Positions 11,847 through 23,820 of a DNA stretch of 64,000 bases are shown in pieces. The position numbers were made by a program, and so were the translations under genes. Origin of the DNA: Prostheceraeus crozeri. Lineage: Eukaryota; Platyhelminthes; Polycladida; Euryleptidae. Location of the stretch: positions 62,001 through 126,000 of the forward strand of contig CAJQUW010007745.1 in NCBI GenBank assembly GCA_907163375.1. Direction: 5' to 3'. Below the pieces are notes generated by a model. That model did not search any database. It was not told the origin of the DNA and saw nothing but the letters and a program-made list of their open reading frames with translations. Within the stretch, counting starts at the first letter, position 1. Each line of letters starts with the position of its first letter.

Positions 11847-12444
11847 GGGGAATATTTCCTTACTAATTGCTTACTAAGAGCTGATTTGAATGAAGATATC
11901 GATACGGAGTTGCGTAAAAGATTGAATAAAATGCTGAGTGAAGTAAAAAATGATACATTCATTTGTTCCATGCCCCGAAACCCACCAGCAATGCTAGATC
12001 TTTATCTGACGATCTATGAATTCACAGAGTTCTTTGTCATGACTCTTGTACCGGCAATATTAGTTGGAGCATTCAACATTATTATCGTCATTAAGTGGCG
12101 CAGCCAAATTGCTTGGAGAATATCAATGGCCGGTGGAAACGAAAATGTCGATAAAATGACAAACGAGCAAAGAAAGCAACTTCCATTGATAATTATAACA
12201 GGAGTGGTTTTCTTTGTCATTCATATCAATCACCTTATAATGGACGTTGTTTTACAATTCTGATGTGATGAAAGATCTCATCTTGTGCATTCGATTAGAA
12301 ATCGGATTTCTGTTGTCAACCATTCCACAAATTTTATATTTTACATCTTTTTCGCGTGTTTATCGCGAGAAATTTGTCAGTAAGATAAAGTCAATGTGCT
12401 GCTGCAGCATCTCAGGAGCGGTTGGACCAAGTGACTCAGCTTGA
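11847..12444 (+). pseudogene. Rhodopsin-family GPCR, C-terminal half, frameshifted
   Basis: The translation shows extracellular loop 2 (ICSMPRNPPAM), TM5 (FFVMTLVPAILVGAFNIII), a short intracellular loop 3 and TM6 (LPLIIITGVVFFVIHINHL). In the next frame follow extracellular loop 3 and TM7 (LLSTIPQILYF, in the place of NPxxY), then SRVYREKF and a CCC cluster that could be palmitoylated. One frameshift lies at about 12244-12262, between TM6 and TM7. TM1-4 are not present upstream in frame, so this is either a decaying duplicate or a last exon with a sequence error. The receptor type cannot be assigned. An AATAAA at 12644-12649 could be its polyadenylation signal. Confidence 0.65.
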
Positions 12445-13734
12445 ACAGCAAATATACTTCGTTTATTTAAAATAGACAGAACTGCACTGCATGTTGAAGA
12501 TCCTTGCAGGAATATCAACACTTTCCTTTCACTATAGATGTGTACAAAGTAATTGTCGTTCATTTATTTATTACCACGCTTGCTAGTTGAAGTGGGAATT
12601 CCGCGTGAATTTGAACGGAATAGGACAATGATGTGCTTATGTCAATAAAGGGTTAGGATATGTGCTTGTTTTAAACACTTTTTGTCTTAAAAACGTGATT
12701 TCTTTCTCATTGTATTTTTGTCAAATAAAGAATGACCTGCAATATCAGAATTGTTTATCTAAGCAGAAAACTTTTATGTCTCATTAGTCTTCATTTGTTT
12801 CTTTTGATAGTAGCTAGCTGAATATTGTGTACTAAATTCCACCCGATTCTTAGTATGCCACTTACAAAATGTGCAAAGATTGAAATAATGTAAATAAAAT
12901 ACGAAATAATGATAATATAGTGAACTGAGATGAATGTGCGATAAATGAAGACTTCATGTTGGTGGTTTGTATTTTCATGAATGTCAACATTGCTTTCTTT
13001 TCCTGACGACTAGAATATTGTTCTCTAAAATTATTATCAAAAAATATAATTGGAATACTGAAGTTGTGTACAATCACTAAAATCATAAAATGACAATCAT
13101 GAGATATAATCAGAAATCGTCTACAACCTTGAAATCGTCGATGGTATCTGCTATTTGCAGGTTTGAACAGCATATCAACTGACCTGTCGGTCATAAAATG
13201 GCAAAATAAATGAATTACAACGCACAGTTAGAAGGTAGAGAAGTCTGACATCAAAAGAATTGACATTTATTGAAATCAAATGGATATCTAAGCCTGTGTA
13301 TGAAGTTAACCCTTTCCGAAGGATGGCTTCAGCCCACCCGAGACAGATTTTGTACCCGTCTCTATATCTCTATCCCTCAGGTGAGATATTGCGTCCTTTA
13401 AAAGTCTCCTTTACCACATTTTCTTCATTCTCATGGTTTATAAACCGGTATTAGAGTCATACTTCCTCCATACTCACATCTGACATAGCCATGGCCCCTG
13501 AAACTACAAAGTAAAACTTCTACACGAATTAATGAATTGCTCCCTTTTTCATTACATTTTTGCGACTGCATTCAGTCGCAGTCGGTTTTGGAACTGATTT
13601 CATTGCTTCCATCTCTCAGCGTCTCCATGCTAGAGGCTGTCAAAAATGAATCGTAATTAATTGGTCGAAATTTTTTGATGGGGACCAACGTAGTTTGTGG
13701 AATCACTATTTTCCATGCATGTTAGCTGCAGAGG
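12445..13734. other. No gene recognised
   Basis: AT-rich sequence without a supported gene. TTAACCCTTTCCGAAGG near 13308 resembles a piggyBac-type left end, but I found no matching right end. Confidence 0.4.
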
Positions 13735-14200
13735 ACCCCGGAGCCACATTTTCCTGTTTCACTTTTCGTGCTGAGGATATATGAAACTCTCATGCCCATG
13801 TAAAACCACCACTTCTGAGAGTGAATCTACATGTGTTATTTCATTTTAATTGAATAAGTGGGAGTATGGCAGATAGGCCAAGGGGTCCACTGGACCCCCA
13901 GGTCTCAGAGGATGTAGAAATTCAAATCACAAAGTGTTTACTGTGAGATGAAGAATGATTTATGTGTATGTCCACGGTGGTGCATAAAGAGTGAAATTCA
14001 TTTATTCAATGTTGACGCCATGCTCGTACATGTGTGTTATGTTACAAGATCTCAAAATGTGCATATTTAGCTAACGCACATGATCGTTGTTGACTGGTTG
14101 GCCTATATGAACAACTCGACATAAATTTGTGTAAAAAATGAAAGCTGTCATTATATTCACAGTTCAACACTAAAGACAGACTGTTGGCAAAGTCATAGCA
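13735..14200 (+). repeat. Dispersed repeat R1, copy 1
   Basis: This is homologous along its length to 18579-19025: both contain GACCCCGGAGCC, TTGAATAAGTGGGAGTATGG, AAGGGGTCCACTGGACCC, TGTCCACGGTGGTGCATAA and GACTGGTTGGCC in the same order. It holds the palindrome GGGTCCACTGGACCC near 13893. No coding capacity was seen. It is probably a non-autonomous DNA element or its fragment. Confidence 0.75.
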
Positions 14201-17200
14201 GTCTGTTGCGTTGTCCCCAGAAGTCCCTCTTGTCTCAAGCAAGTATATTTTGCAACTGAATACAAATACAAATTTAAACTCTCTACATCGTTCAAGATGA
14301 AAATCATGTAGCCATTTAAGTGCATATACATAGAGATGAGCTACTGCTCAACTCCACAAAAACATACATAGAATGTGCCATAGCCACTTGCCCATACATG
14401 CACATAGCTATGTTGAAGCAATTGAAGCAATTGTGGCTCAGTTTAGGCATATTTCCGATTGGTATGGATAAATTTGAAAAAATGGACAAATGGACAATCG
14501 GCTGCATGGAATGAATCAATTTCTTTAAAACAACTATCTGAGGTTACATGGCGACAGCAAACATCGTAAAACCGCGTCTTAGTACATCTGATACTGTGCT
14601 GAATGTCGCTGAATTATAAAGACACCATGTTTTCGCATGAGTTGATGAGAAGACTAAAAGACACTCAAAGGATTAGTTATATCGACCTGCTACACTCAAA
14701 CATCATTGTCTTACTTAAAATCAACCTTCTTAATGTTTTGACATCAATTTAAGCAGGTACAAAGCTAGGGATTTGGAAAAGGGGTCCACTGGACCCTCAC
14801 CCTCTCAGGTCTCAGCAGGTCTTAACAGAATTAGCACTCTACGAGTGAGGTGCATGCCACACCACGAACTGCTAGCTTCCTGGATTCCTATTCGAAATTC
14901 AAAACTTATTGAAAGCAAAATTCACCTTGAATATCTAAACCTTTTATTGACTTAGTTGTCATTCTCCTTAGATAATCAATGAACCACGACAGACCTTTGT
15001 TGTAAAAATTCACCTTATCCCTGCCTCCACTAATACTGACTGATGACGGCGCATGTGTTCAAATTTTTAGAATCCGTTTCTCAGTAGTGTTCCAGTGACT
15101 TCAAGGAGACTTCACAGACATGCAAATGTGCGCAATAATTGAAAAGCGGATATCTTCACATTGAAGACTAAAGTGATGCACGCTTTGATATCACTGGCGC
15201 GGCTGCCAAAGCCCTCGAATCTCAAATATTCAAAATTAAAGGAACTGCGCATAATCCGCAAACCATTACTAATTTCGTACATTAAATTACCTTGAAGTTT
15301 CAACATCTAGAAATGTGTACCGGCATTCACTTGCTGTACTCGCAGTAGACAGCGGTGATTACAAATAGCAGCACAAATAACATGTTATTCAGAACATTAA
15401 TTCGAAAATTAGACTTGGCCAGACTCGATCCAAATGTCGACCGAGTCCAAAGCTCCTCTCGTCAACTTCAGATACAAATGATGACGTCACTGCTAAAATC
15501 CGATAAAATCAAATGAACACCGTTGGGTTTAAAAGTTCCGGTGGGTTGACAATGCCGTCAATATTCAGCATCTCGTCTACATGAAAGAGGTGGAACTTCG
15601 AGTGTACAGGAGGCAATCCTGCATGTCCAACATGTTTTAAAAGTTTAAGTGAAAGAGAGAAATTCAGATTTCTATGTAGAACCAAGCTGTCATATTGCAA
15701 TACACCAGGAAATCTGTAGTTGACCAAGGAAAGTGTCTTCGCACTCAACAAAACTGTTCTCGATTCCATTAATTCACATAACTCGATGGTTCCGTTTAGA
15801 TATTTTCCAAGTCCTCATTTTATTGGGTAGTCTATAAATTTACAGATAGTCAGTCAAACGCTTTCAGCTGGCTTCTATCAGGCATGATGATGGCAAATTT
15901 TGAGAGAGGCAAGGACACCTGACATCAAATTTTTCTACAGCAATCACCGACTACTACATAATCTATGTTTCAGGACAAACCAACATCGAATCAGTGCAAA
16001 CCTTTTTGTAGGTTGACTTTTCCACTATAGATGTTGCAAATATCATTTCTAATGTTGATTCAGTTGAACTTAGGAATTCAAGTTGACATAGGATGAAGTT
16101 GCATCCGATTTTCCTGTAAAAATATTCATGGCAGAAAGTTGAGACTAGGCTTCCTGGAGAGATAGCTTCGAAATACCGCAAAGAAAACTCTGAATCTTAA
16201 AATCCAACTGACTTCTATAAAGCATCTGGATTATACTTTTCGAAGTCATATTTAAGACGAAGATAATTGGTAAGAAAGTCGTCGTGGATGGAAAGATGCT
16301 TCCAATGAATTTGGCAATTCAAGCAACAGCTTTACAAATGATGTGCGTGTCAGCAGAAATAATTATAGAAGAGAAGAATGAGAATTTATTGAAACTTCAA
16401 TTTGGAGCAACTACACCATTTGAGACGGAATTACTCAGTAATGGATCAAGAGACGGAATGTTTCACAGAGACCGCCCGCCCCGCAGTTTGAAAACGACTG
16501 CATCAATTATAAGCTTCATCGTAGTGATATACAACGTATAATTATAAAATAAAAAATAACTCCCCTCGAATATTAGGCTTAAAAACGACAAGCAGGCAAA
16601 TTCTTGCACAAATAGATTGAGATAAGCATTCTTTCCAATTGCGGTATGATCAAGCATTGTAGTTTGCTTACGTAACTGAAACTGTCATCACTTTGCGGTT
16701 CTCATACTATTTACATTCTACCGCATTTGTGAATCACAATACTGAATGTACTTTAATGTACGACGTTATCTCAAAATTTGCGATCAAGAGTCAAAATGCT
16801 TATTCGATCAGTTCACTATGCCTTTCTGCTGTATTTGAGAATATTCATTCAGAAATCCTACTGCAAATAATTAAAAGTACATAGCATGAGATGTTTCGTA
16901 TCAGAATAATGATTCATTCGAATTCAAGGTAAAATGCACAATAATTATCATCTTACGCATAAAGGCACATAAAGTTAATATTGTGGTCCGTTAGCTTGGG
17001 ATTTCTGATAAATGATTTACTCCTTGTATGAAGTCTTTTAAAGTTCAACTAGACATGGAAATGATATTTCGTTATGGGTAGTTGGTGACGGTATAGTCGT
17101 ATTGCACGTTCAAGTTATTATATCATCAAATTTGCCATTGACCGCTGATTGGCTTGAACATAGCAAGGTGGAGTTAAATTCATCCAAAACTAATTGTATA

Positions 17201-18294
17201 GAGTTAGGAAGGTTCTCAGCAGGGTTGGAACCGCCGGCCGGTCGGACGGTCGACCGTTGATCATCACTGACAACTCAAAAGATATGAATGTTAACTGTAG
17301 TAGAGTTCTCAATTGACGTCGCAAATCACCGGAATTCACTGAGTTCAGCTCGGAACTTTCATCGATAGAAGAACTTTTAATATATTGGAACTTGTTGATC
17401 GCTCAAAGCTTGTGGAGGCCAAATAATGTTTGACGATCAAGGCCTTAGCCAACCGGCATACAGTGACGCTATCACCGTCCCATCCCTGACTGGCTGGTTT
17501 TGAATACGCCGGCCCCAGCCGACTTCTCTGTACGTCGTATTCAAATAATCATTAGTGACAGGTGTAAAAGTCATCTAAAACACTCAGTGGTAGAAAATTA
17601 CACTAGAGATTGGTGGAAACATATGTTCTCTTTCACTTCGATTCCGAACAGTTATGAAACGTACACCATGCACTGAAGGATTTCAAACATTGGTTCAAGA
17701 CTCTAATTATTGTGTTGGATGCATCCTGTCTCCATGGACATTGGTGTCAGACAGATCGTTTCATGATATCTGTTGGAAATTCAATAAATCAAAGTCGAGA
17801 CCTTCTTTTCCAGATGGGACAATTAGATAGGCCTAATAATCTACATAATGATGTGTTTCTGTGTTTCTACAGCGTATGGAACCGTGCCATCCAGCATCAA
17901 AGCTTTCCTGTGACCTTTTAGCGGCGATCAATCAGTTCATCAGATAGTTGAACAAAATCAGCTGATAAAAGAATGCCACTGAAATCGAGTAGATCTGTCC
18001 TGAACAGCATTGAAATTGTATAGTCCTTGATTTATGTTGTAGAGTATCGGCTACAAACTCTCAATTTTCCCGGCTAGTCCTTCATGGGATACATTGCAAG
18101 TTCTTCTCGTTGTTTAGGGTGAGATTGGACTTGTGAAACACAGTACATGTAGGACACATGAAGTCTATAGGTCCATTCACACGGTGATGCGCAGCCTCAC
18201 GCTTTCAGAATTTTCGTTCACATTTTCGGCGCGGTTTAGGAAGCGGAAGAGGCGCGGTTCTGGTCGTCTCTGTGTGAACAGTCCCACATGTTTA
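14201..18294. other. No gene recognised
   Basis: Several short frames (for example 14773-14955, 15509-15769 and 16284-16541) carry no recognisable domain. A fragment of repeat R1 (AAGGGGTCCACTGGACCCT plus CAGGTCTCAG) lies near 14779-14820. A GC-rich patch (GCCGGCCGGTCGGACGG) occurs at about 17233. Confidence 0.4.
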
Positions 18295-18576
18295 TTAACC
18301 CTCAGATACCCGAGCGCATAGAAATTGTTTATCTGAAGTTCGCTAGAATGGAAATTGACTCAAGGTCGCGGCACATCCGGGGGAACTAAGTTGGGGCATG
18401 AAGAACCAATGAAAAGTTTAGAATTGCGCATGTGACTGATTATAATCCAATGATGCAGCCGTTGACAAGTGTCTCTAAGTGAGAATGCATGCGATTTTTG
18501 TGCCACTATTGTGTATTGCATGAAACTTTACTTCCATTCTAGAGGTTTTATTGTTATCAATTTCTATGCCTGAGGG
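18295..18576. repeat. Small inverted-end element beginning at TTAA
   Basis: TTAA at 18295 is followed by CCCTCAG and, after a 10-nt insertion, GCATAGAAATTG. The inverse, CAATTTCTATGCCTGAGGG, ends at 18576. The arrangement fits a piggyBac-type MITE of about 280 bp, but no TTAA follows the right end; repeat R1 copy 2 abuts there instead. Confidence 0.4.
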
Positions 18577-18578
18577 GG

Positions 18579-19025
18579 TCCAGTGGACCCCGGAGCCGTA
18601 TTTTTCTATTTCACTTTTTCTGTTGAGGATATATCAACTGCTTATGCCTATGTAAAGTCATCATTTTTGACAGTGATTCTGCACGTATTATTTCAATTCA
18701 ATTGAATAAGTGGGAGTATGGTAGATAGATCAAGGGGTCCACTGGACCCTCCAGGTCTCAGAGGGTGTACAAATGATTTTGCGCATGTCCACGGTGGTGC
18801 ATAATGAATGAAATTCATTTATTCAATGTTTGCATCACGCTCGTGCATGTGCGCTACGTTATAAGATCGCAAAATGTGAATATTTTATTTTCGCACATGA
18901 TCGTGCATGACTGGTTGGCCTACATAAACAAATCAGCATAAATCTATTTTCAAAATGAAAGCTATCATTATATTCATAATTCAACACTAAAAACAGACTG
19001 TTGGTAAAGTTTTCACAGCAGTAAT
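18579..19025 (+). repeat. Dispersed repeat R1, copy 2
   Basis: Second copy of the repeat at 13735-14200, with the same internal blocks and clear divergence. It carries GGGGTCCACTGGACCC near 18735 and GGGGTCCAGTGGACCCC at its left edge. It follows the small inverted-end element directly, so the two could be parts of one larger element. Confidence 0.75.
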
Positions 19026-19317
19026 TGATGAGTTTGAGATCTCCACAGCTGCTTTGAGGGTCTTAAATGCAGCAATTATGGCTCAGTTTAGGCCTATTTC
19101 CGATTACTATGGAAAATGTTTCAAAACATGGCCGAAATTAAGGGTTATGCTGCATGGTATAAATATATTTCATGTAAATAAACAATTTTTTGGCAGATGA
19201 AAATGGGAACTTGTATTCATATTCAAACCTCCATGCTTAGCGAAGGTTTTTGACGAAAAGTATTTGAGATCCGACATCATTTAAGCTTGCAGACATTATC
19301 ATTTAATCAGCAATTTC

Positions 19318-19354
19318 ATGTGACGCGTGATTCACATTGAATCACGCGTCACAT
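19318..19354. repeat. Perfect 17-bp inverted repeat
   Basis: ATGTGACGCGTGATTCA at 19318-19334 is followed by the 3-nt spacer CAT and its exact inverse at 19338-19354. It could extrude a cruciform or form a stable RNA hairpin. No element or gene is seen around it. Confidence 0.85.
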
Positions 19355-19639
19355 TAGCAGACGATAGTACTTTGCATTCCTCATATCACAAGATGGACTT
19401 TGACGTTTCTGATATGAATTTTGCACTGTATTGAGTTGAAGCCATCAATTTACATAGAACTTTAATTGCACGTGACAAATCGTGTAAATTGTACTCATCG
19501 CTTATCTCCCATTGCATGTTTTCAAATGAGTCTTACACGTGACAAAATCGCCAGAAATTCACTAGGGACTACTTGCAGACTTCTTTCAATTCATTGTCGT
19601 ATACAGTTCGAATACTTATAATAACTGAATATACTCGTA

Positions 19640-19870
19640 AAATCGGCGACTTTGAAGAGAATATGGCCGGGTTATCACACCGGTGATGACAATCATTCCA
19701 GCTGGCATTTATAATAGAATAAGGTATTTCTTAGCAATGTGGATAATTAATTGAAGCAGTTCTGATGCGGTCCTACAATCATAATGCTGTTATAACCATC
19801 GGATCATAAGCAGCTAGTAACGATCATAGAAACTTATTGAAATTAATCATCTTTGGCCAAAAAGTCTGGG
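19640..19870 (+). repeat. Dispersed repeat R2, copy 1
   Basis: It matches 59190-59460: both have CCAGC followed by CATTTATAAT, TTAATTGAAGCAGT and CTGATG, and later TTGGCC. It is noncoding and of unknown class. Confidence 0.5.
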
Positions 19871-20064
19871 AAAGATGGAGATCTTGGGCTCTCCAAGATG
19901 GGACCCAAGAGTGGCTATTTCTCTAATGAAGTAGAACAACAATTTCCAGAAATTGTTTGGAATTATTATTGAGATTTAAAAAGATATTAGGATTTATTGA
20001 GATATTTTGAATCATACCATATATTATAATATATGTAATATATGAAAGATAAAAAACACTGGTT

Positions 20065-20105
20065 CCGGACTAGTTTCGATTCATCTATTGAATCATCCTG
20101 AGCGG
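20065..20105 (-). ncRNA. Hammerhead ribozyme relic
   Basis: This is the inverted counterpart of the ribozyme at 21180-21220, with the same CCG/CGG stem I, the same stem II (GATTC/GAATC), GAAA and ACTAGT. Its core departs from the CUGANGA consensus, so I expect it to be inactive. Confidence 0.6.
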
Positions 20106-20640
20106 TCACAAAGTTATAAAATTGCATAAAATTCACATTATATACAAATTTACATCTGTTCACGAGTCAAGGTCATCAAGCATGGTTCCACTCTACGTCA
20201 TCGATAATGTTCAGAAGAAGAACATGTGATCCATTCCGTTCATTTGATAATAGATTATTGTTTTCCTTTATCATTATGGATTCAAGAATTAGTGGCTGTC
20301 TGAAACGACCAACAATAGTGAAATTCTCAGCCTTAGGGCTATGATCGTGCATAGATATCTCTGTAGCGGTGGGATATCCACGCAAATGCTCACTGATACG
20401 AGTATTGAAATGTCTCTTGGTGGCCCCGACGTACCGCATGGAACAGCGGTCGCAACTCTATTGATAAGTAATATTCGATTTAACGCCACAAGGGACAGGA
20501 TCTTTGTTATGAAAGAAATCCTTTAATTTAGAAGTTTTATATGCAACTTTTATTTCAGAATTTTGAAGACAACGGTTCAATTTCTCAATTTTAGACTGCA
20601 GCTCTTTTGAGCCTTCTTGAATGAATGGAATGGGAACCAA
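20065..20640 (-). mobile_element. Penelope-like element 3' end, minus-strand arm (PLE-1)
   Basis: On the minus strand this encodes a piece of the PLE protein C-terminus: a linker with KDFFHNKDPVPCGVKSN, then a GIY-YIG-type endonuclease region (RYVGATKRHFNTRISEHLRG, later FTIVGRFRQPLILESIMI). After it come an untranslated tail and a hammerhead-like sequence at 20065-20105. The reverse transcriptase part is absent. A second copy lies in inverted orientation at 20750-21225, separated by about 110 bp, so the locus is a large imperfect palindrome. PLEs use a telomerase-related reverse transcriptase joined to this nuclease. Confidence 0.8.
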
Positions 20641-20749
20641 TAACTTTAGTAGATTACTTCAATAATTCGCACTTAACGGACGATCTGAATTTGATCGATC
20701 AAGAAGATCGTTCAATCCTCTTTTTCAGATTTCGGGTGTTCGAAATGCA

Positions 20750-21225
20750 TGCAGTTGCGACCGCTGTTTTCCATCGCGGTAAACGTCGGGGCCACCAAGA
20801 GACATTTCAATACTCGTATCAGTGAGCATTTGCGTGGATATCCCACCGCTACAGAGATATCTATGCACGATCATAGCCCTAAGGCCGAGAATTTCACTAT
20901 TGTTGGTCGTTTCAGACAGCCACTAATTCTTGAATCCATAATGAAAAAGGAAAAAACTATTCTATTCTATGAACGGAATGGATCACATTCCTTCTTCAGA
21001 ACATTATCGATGACGTAGAGTGGAAACCATGCCTTGCTGACCTTGACTCGTGAACCGATGTAAATTCTGTATATAAATGTGAATATCGTTAGAGTGGAAC
21101 CATGCTTGATGACCTTGACTCGTGAACAGATGTAAATTTGTATATAATGTGAATTTTATGCAATTTTATAACTTTGTGACCGCTGAGGATGATTCAATAG
21201 ATGAATCGAAACTAGTCCGGAACCA
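20750..21225 (+). mobile_element. Penelope-like element 3' end, plus-strand arm (PLE-1)
   Basis: The plus strand encodes the same GIY-YIG region as the minus arm (VGATKRHFNTRISEHLRGYP, IVGRFRQPLILESIM). The following tail contains a tandem duplication of about 75-90 bp, with GAGTGGAA(A)CCATGC at about 21018 and 21092. It ends with a hammerhead ribozyme. It is closely similar to the minus arm at 20065-20440. AT-rich tracts (TATAATAT-type) flank both arms. Confidence 0.8.
21180..21220 (+). ncRNA. Hammerhead ribozyme, type I, in PLE-1
   Basis: The layout is stem I 5' strand CCG (21180-21182), core CTGAGGA (21183-21189), one extra T, stem II GATTC with loop AATAGAT and GAATC (21191-21207), GAAA (21208-21211), and a minimal helix III within the palindrome ACTAGT. 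The cleavage-site C is at 21217, followed by CGG (21218-21220) closing stem I. All core positions fit the consensus. Type I hammerheads are known from the terminal repeats of Penelope-like elements, and the position just after the GIY-YIG tail agrees. Self-cleavage would follow C21217. Confidence 0.8.
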
Positions 21226-22640
21226 GTGTTTTTTATCTTTCACATATCAATGAAGAGACTGGGTACACTTTGCTGCAATATGTAATATAATATATAAACA
21301 TAATATATAATATATATAATATTGGATACATATTGCTATGCAATTAATAGGTTCATATTAATTACTATTTATTACATGAATTTGTTCTTGCGGAATTGAA
21401 GCCATATTGGTATTCAGCTAAAAGTTTTAATTATCGGCATAGGCTATCTCTGGTATATCACCAACCCTGTTTGCGGCTACAGCCTAATAATTTCCTAATT
21501 AGAACAGCCTGCATGACTAAGCTACATTCCCTACAACATATCTGATCAAGAAACGAAACACACATAACATAGGCCTCGTATAAGATGAAAAGATCACAAA
21601 TGTAGATATAACGATATTTTACTATTTTTATTTACTATTATAACGATATCTAGCGAAATTTTATATATAACGATATTAATAACGATCACAAATGTAGATA
21701 TAACGATATTTTCACTAATCGTAAGAAGCAATCATCAAAGAATGTAACTGCATTAAATGATGCCGATATCTTTCTTTTTCTAATACATGCAGCCTAATAG
21801 TAGAATAAACAACTTAGGCCGAAGTTTCTAACTTTCAGGGCTTTCATATAGGCTATATGAAGCAAGTCATCTACGAATTGTTGTAGGCTACCAATTTAAC
21901 AGCATCAGCGTTATGATGGTATTGGTTTAATGCATTGCTTTTTTTCATGTATCATTTGTTTTATTTCACACAAAATGACATAGACAAAATTCTGTCTAAC
22001 ACAATATGCATTACATCTAGCTTAATGGATTAAATTCACAAGGAAGTCATAGGTAATCAAAGCATAGTTTAAAAAAGCCAATTAAACAAACTATCAAATG
22101 GACATTTACGGTAGGTCTAAATCAAAGTTGATGATAGCACAGTTTATCATAGAAAGACCAATCGTGTGGTTGAAGACATGTATACATACTTGTAAGCTTG
22201 CATGTTGATGACTTGCTATGACATGATGTGGTCATATACTTTGGTAGAATTTTTCCAAGAAAACCGCAAATGATCATTCATGGTCAATTTCTTTACTCTT
22301 GGGTTCTCACTCTTGGGGGGAGAGTACCCAAGCTCTTGGATCCGCACCCCAAGACTACCCAAAACCCAAGAGTGGACCCCAGACCCTCGACTATTGCTGC
22401 AACACTACTGGCAATCATTCCACAGAAGGTTGACTGCACTTTCAGCACGGACACCTGTTTGCACTTTCTAGTGAAAAAGACAATTCACCAGAGTTAAGGG
22501 AAACAACCTGAAGCCGATGGATGAAATGGAAAAATGGATCATGGAGCTGCTAAATAGAAATACAATGACACTTTTACTGTTTCTATTACTTGAGAAATTT
22601 ATTTTTCTTCATTTAAATCTTGACGCAGATTTCAGACTAT
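21226..22640. other. No gene recognised
   Basis: It contains an AT dinucleotide-rich tract (21275-21325) and a short duplicated phrase, CACAAATGTAGATATAACGA, at about 21595 and 21685. Around 22300-22380 CTTGGGT/ACCCAAG motifs recur in both orientations. No coding region is supported. Confidence 0.4.
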
Positions 22641-23147
22641 CACTGTTAATCGCTCAATACCAATCACATACGAAGGATGCATACCAAAGTATTTTTTTGG
22701 TATATTTCTGCATCTATTTGTATGCTTTTCATATGTTATTTCAAATGTGGTCTGCTTTACATACTAAAGCCACACCAGCACAATGCTAAAGGAAAGCATC
22801 AATGATTTCTAATATATGTTGATTTCAGGCCTTTTGTCAATAAAGATTACACTAATGTTGCCACTGTTTTGTGAGTAGTAAGATAATGACATTATATAGT
22901 CAAGCTTACAATACTGAAATCGATTTTAATGCACGTAAGTCTAAGGCATTTCATAAATAATGAAAATAAGTATTCAACCATCAACAACTATACCTTATGT
23001 AATTTTGAAATTAAGGATGTCATTAATCCAAAATAAAAACACATTATAATTCATGAACGCAAAAATAGTTATGTTTGAGATATGTAAGTCAACATGGTTG
23101 CACGAAAGATATCGTTTGACTGAATTGATGTCAATCAACTTGGTTCA
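22641..23147 (+). mobile_element. TA-flanked element family (TAE), copy A, left part
   Basis: It begins with CACTGTTAATCGCTC and is homologous to the left half of copy C (28900) and to the inverse of the right half of copy B. It stops at TTAA 23148-23151, where the second piggyBac begins. I did not find the missing right half beyond that piggyBac. It is noncoding. Confidence 0.75.
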
Positions 23148-23820
23148 TTAACCCGTTAAACGCCGAAGGTACCTTTACCAACGAATTTTTTGCTTGGGCT
23201 ATCTAGGGGTCAAGAATCATCATGTACTATACACGTCTATTGATCGTGAGTATAACTTGAAAATCTAGTGTTCGTATTTACGAACATTGGCGTAATAATA
23301 TTTTTGAAAATATAAGGATAAGTTCACATTATGAAAGTAATCACTAATATTGCAAACACTATGAATGCAAACACTAACACCAAAACAATCAAGTGTTTTA
23401 ACGAACACCTATTTTAGGCATTCATAATATGATGACAAAGTTTATAATATCAGTATGAAAACAGCTTTATAGCTATTGCAAAATTGAAAGAAAAATGCTT
23501 GACATTAGTGGTTTTCGTGGAATATAAAAAAGTACTTTTGATGTAGCTGTAATGATGTAATGTGTTGATGTTCTGCATTCTCTGCAACGGTCTTCCCGAG
23601 GTGCTTTGTTGCACACATCCTCAGCACCATCAAAACGAACATCAGCTATAACATCACCCTGTGGTCCACGTCTTGTTGGTGCGAGTTCCTATTTCAAAAG
23701 AGAAGGACAAATGTGTCTCATAAAATCCAGCTGGGTAGGTTTTCCACCAAATTCTCTATGAATACGCCAGCTAGCAATCACAAAAGTGCTCAGCAGACAA
23801 TGTGCAAAGAATGGAAAGTA

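Noticed and set aside
11783-11971. Minus-strand frame with FKSALSKQLVRK resembling a LINE tail
   Set aside because: The plus strand here encodes the run-in to GPCR TM5 with a better overall match. The similarity is short.
13308-13330. piggyBac-type left end (TTAACCCTTTCCGAAGG)
   Set aside because: I could not find an inverse right end within the following several kb.
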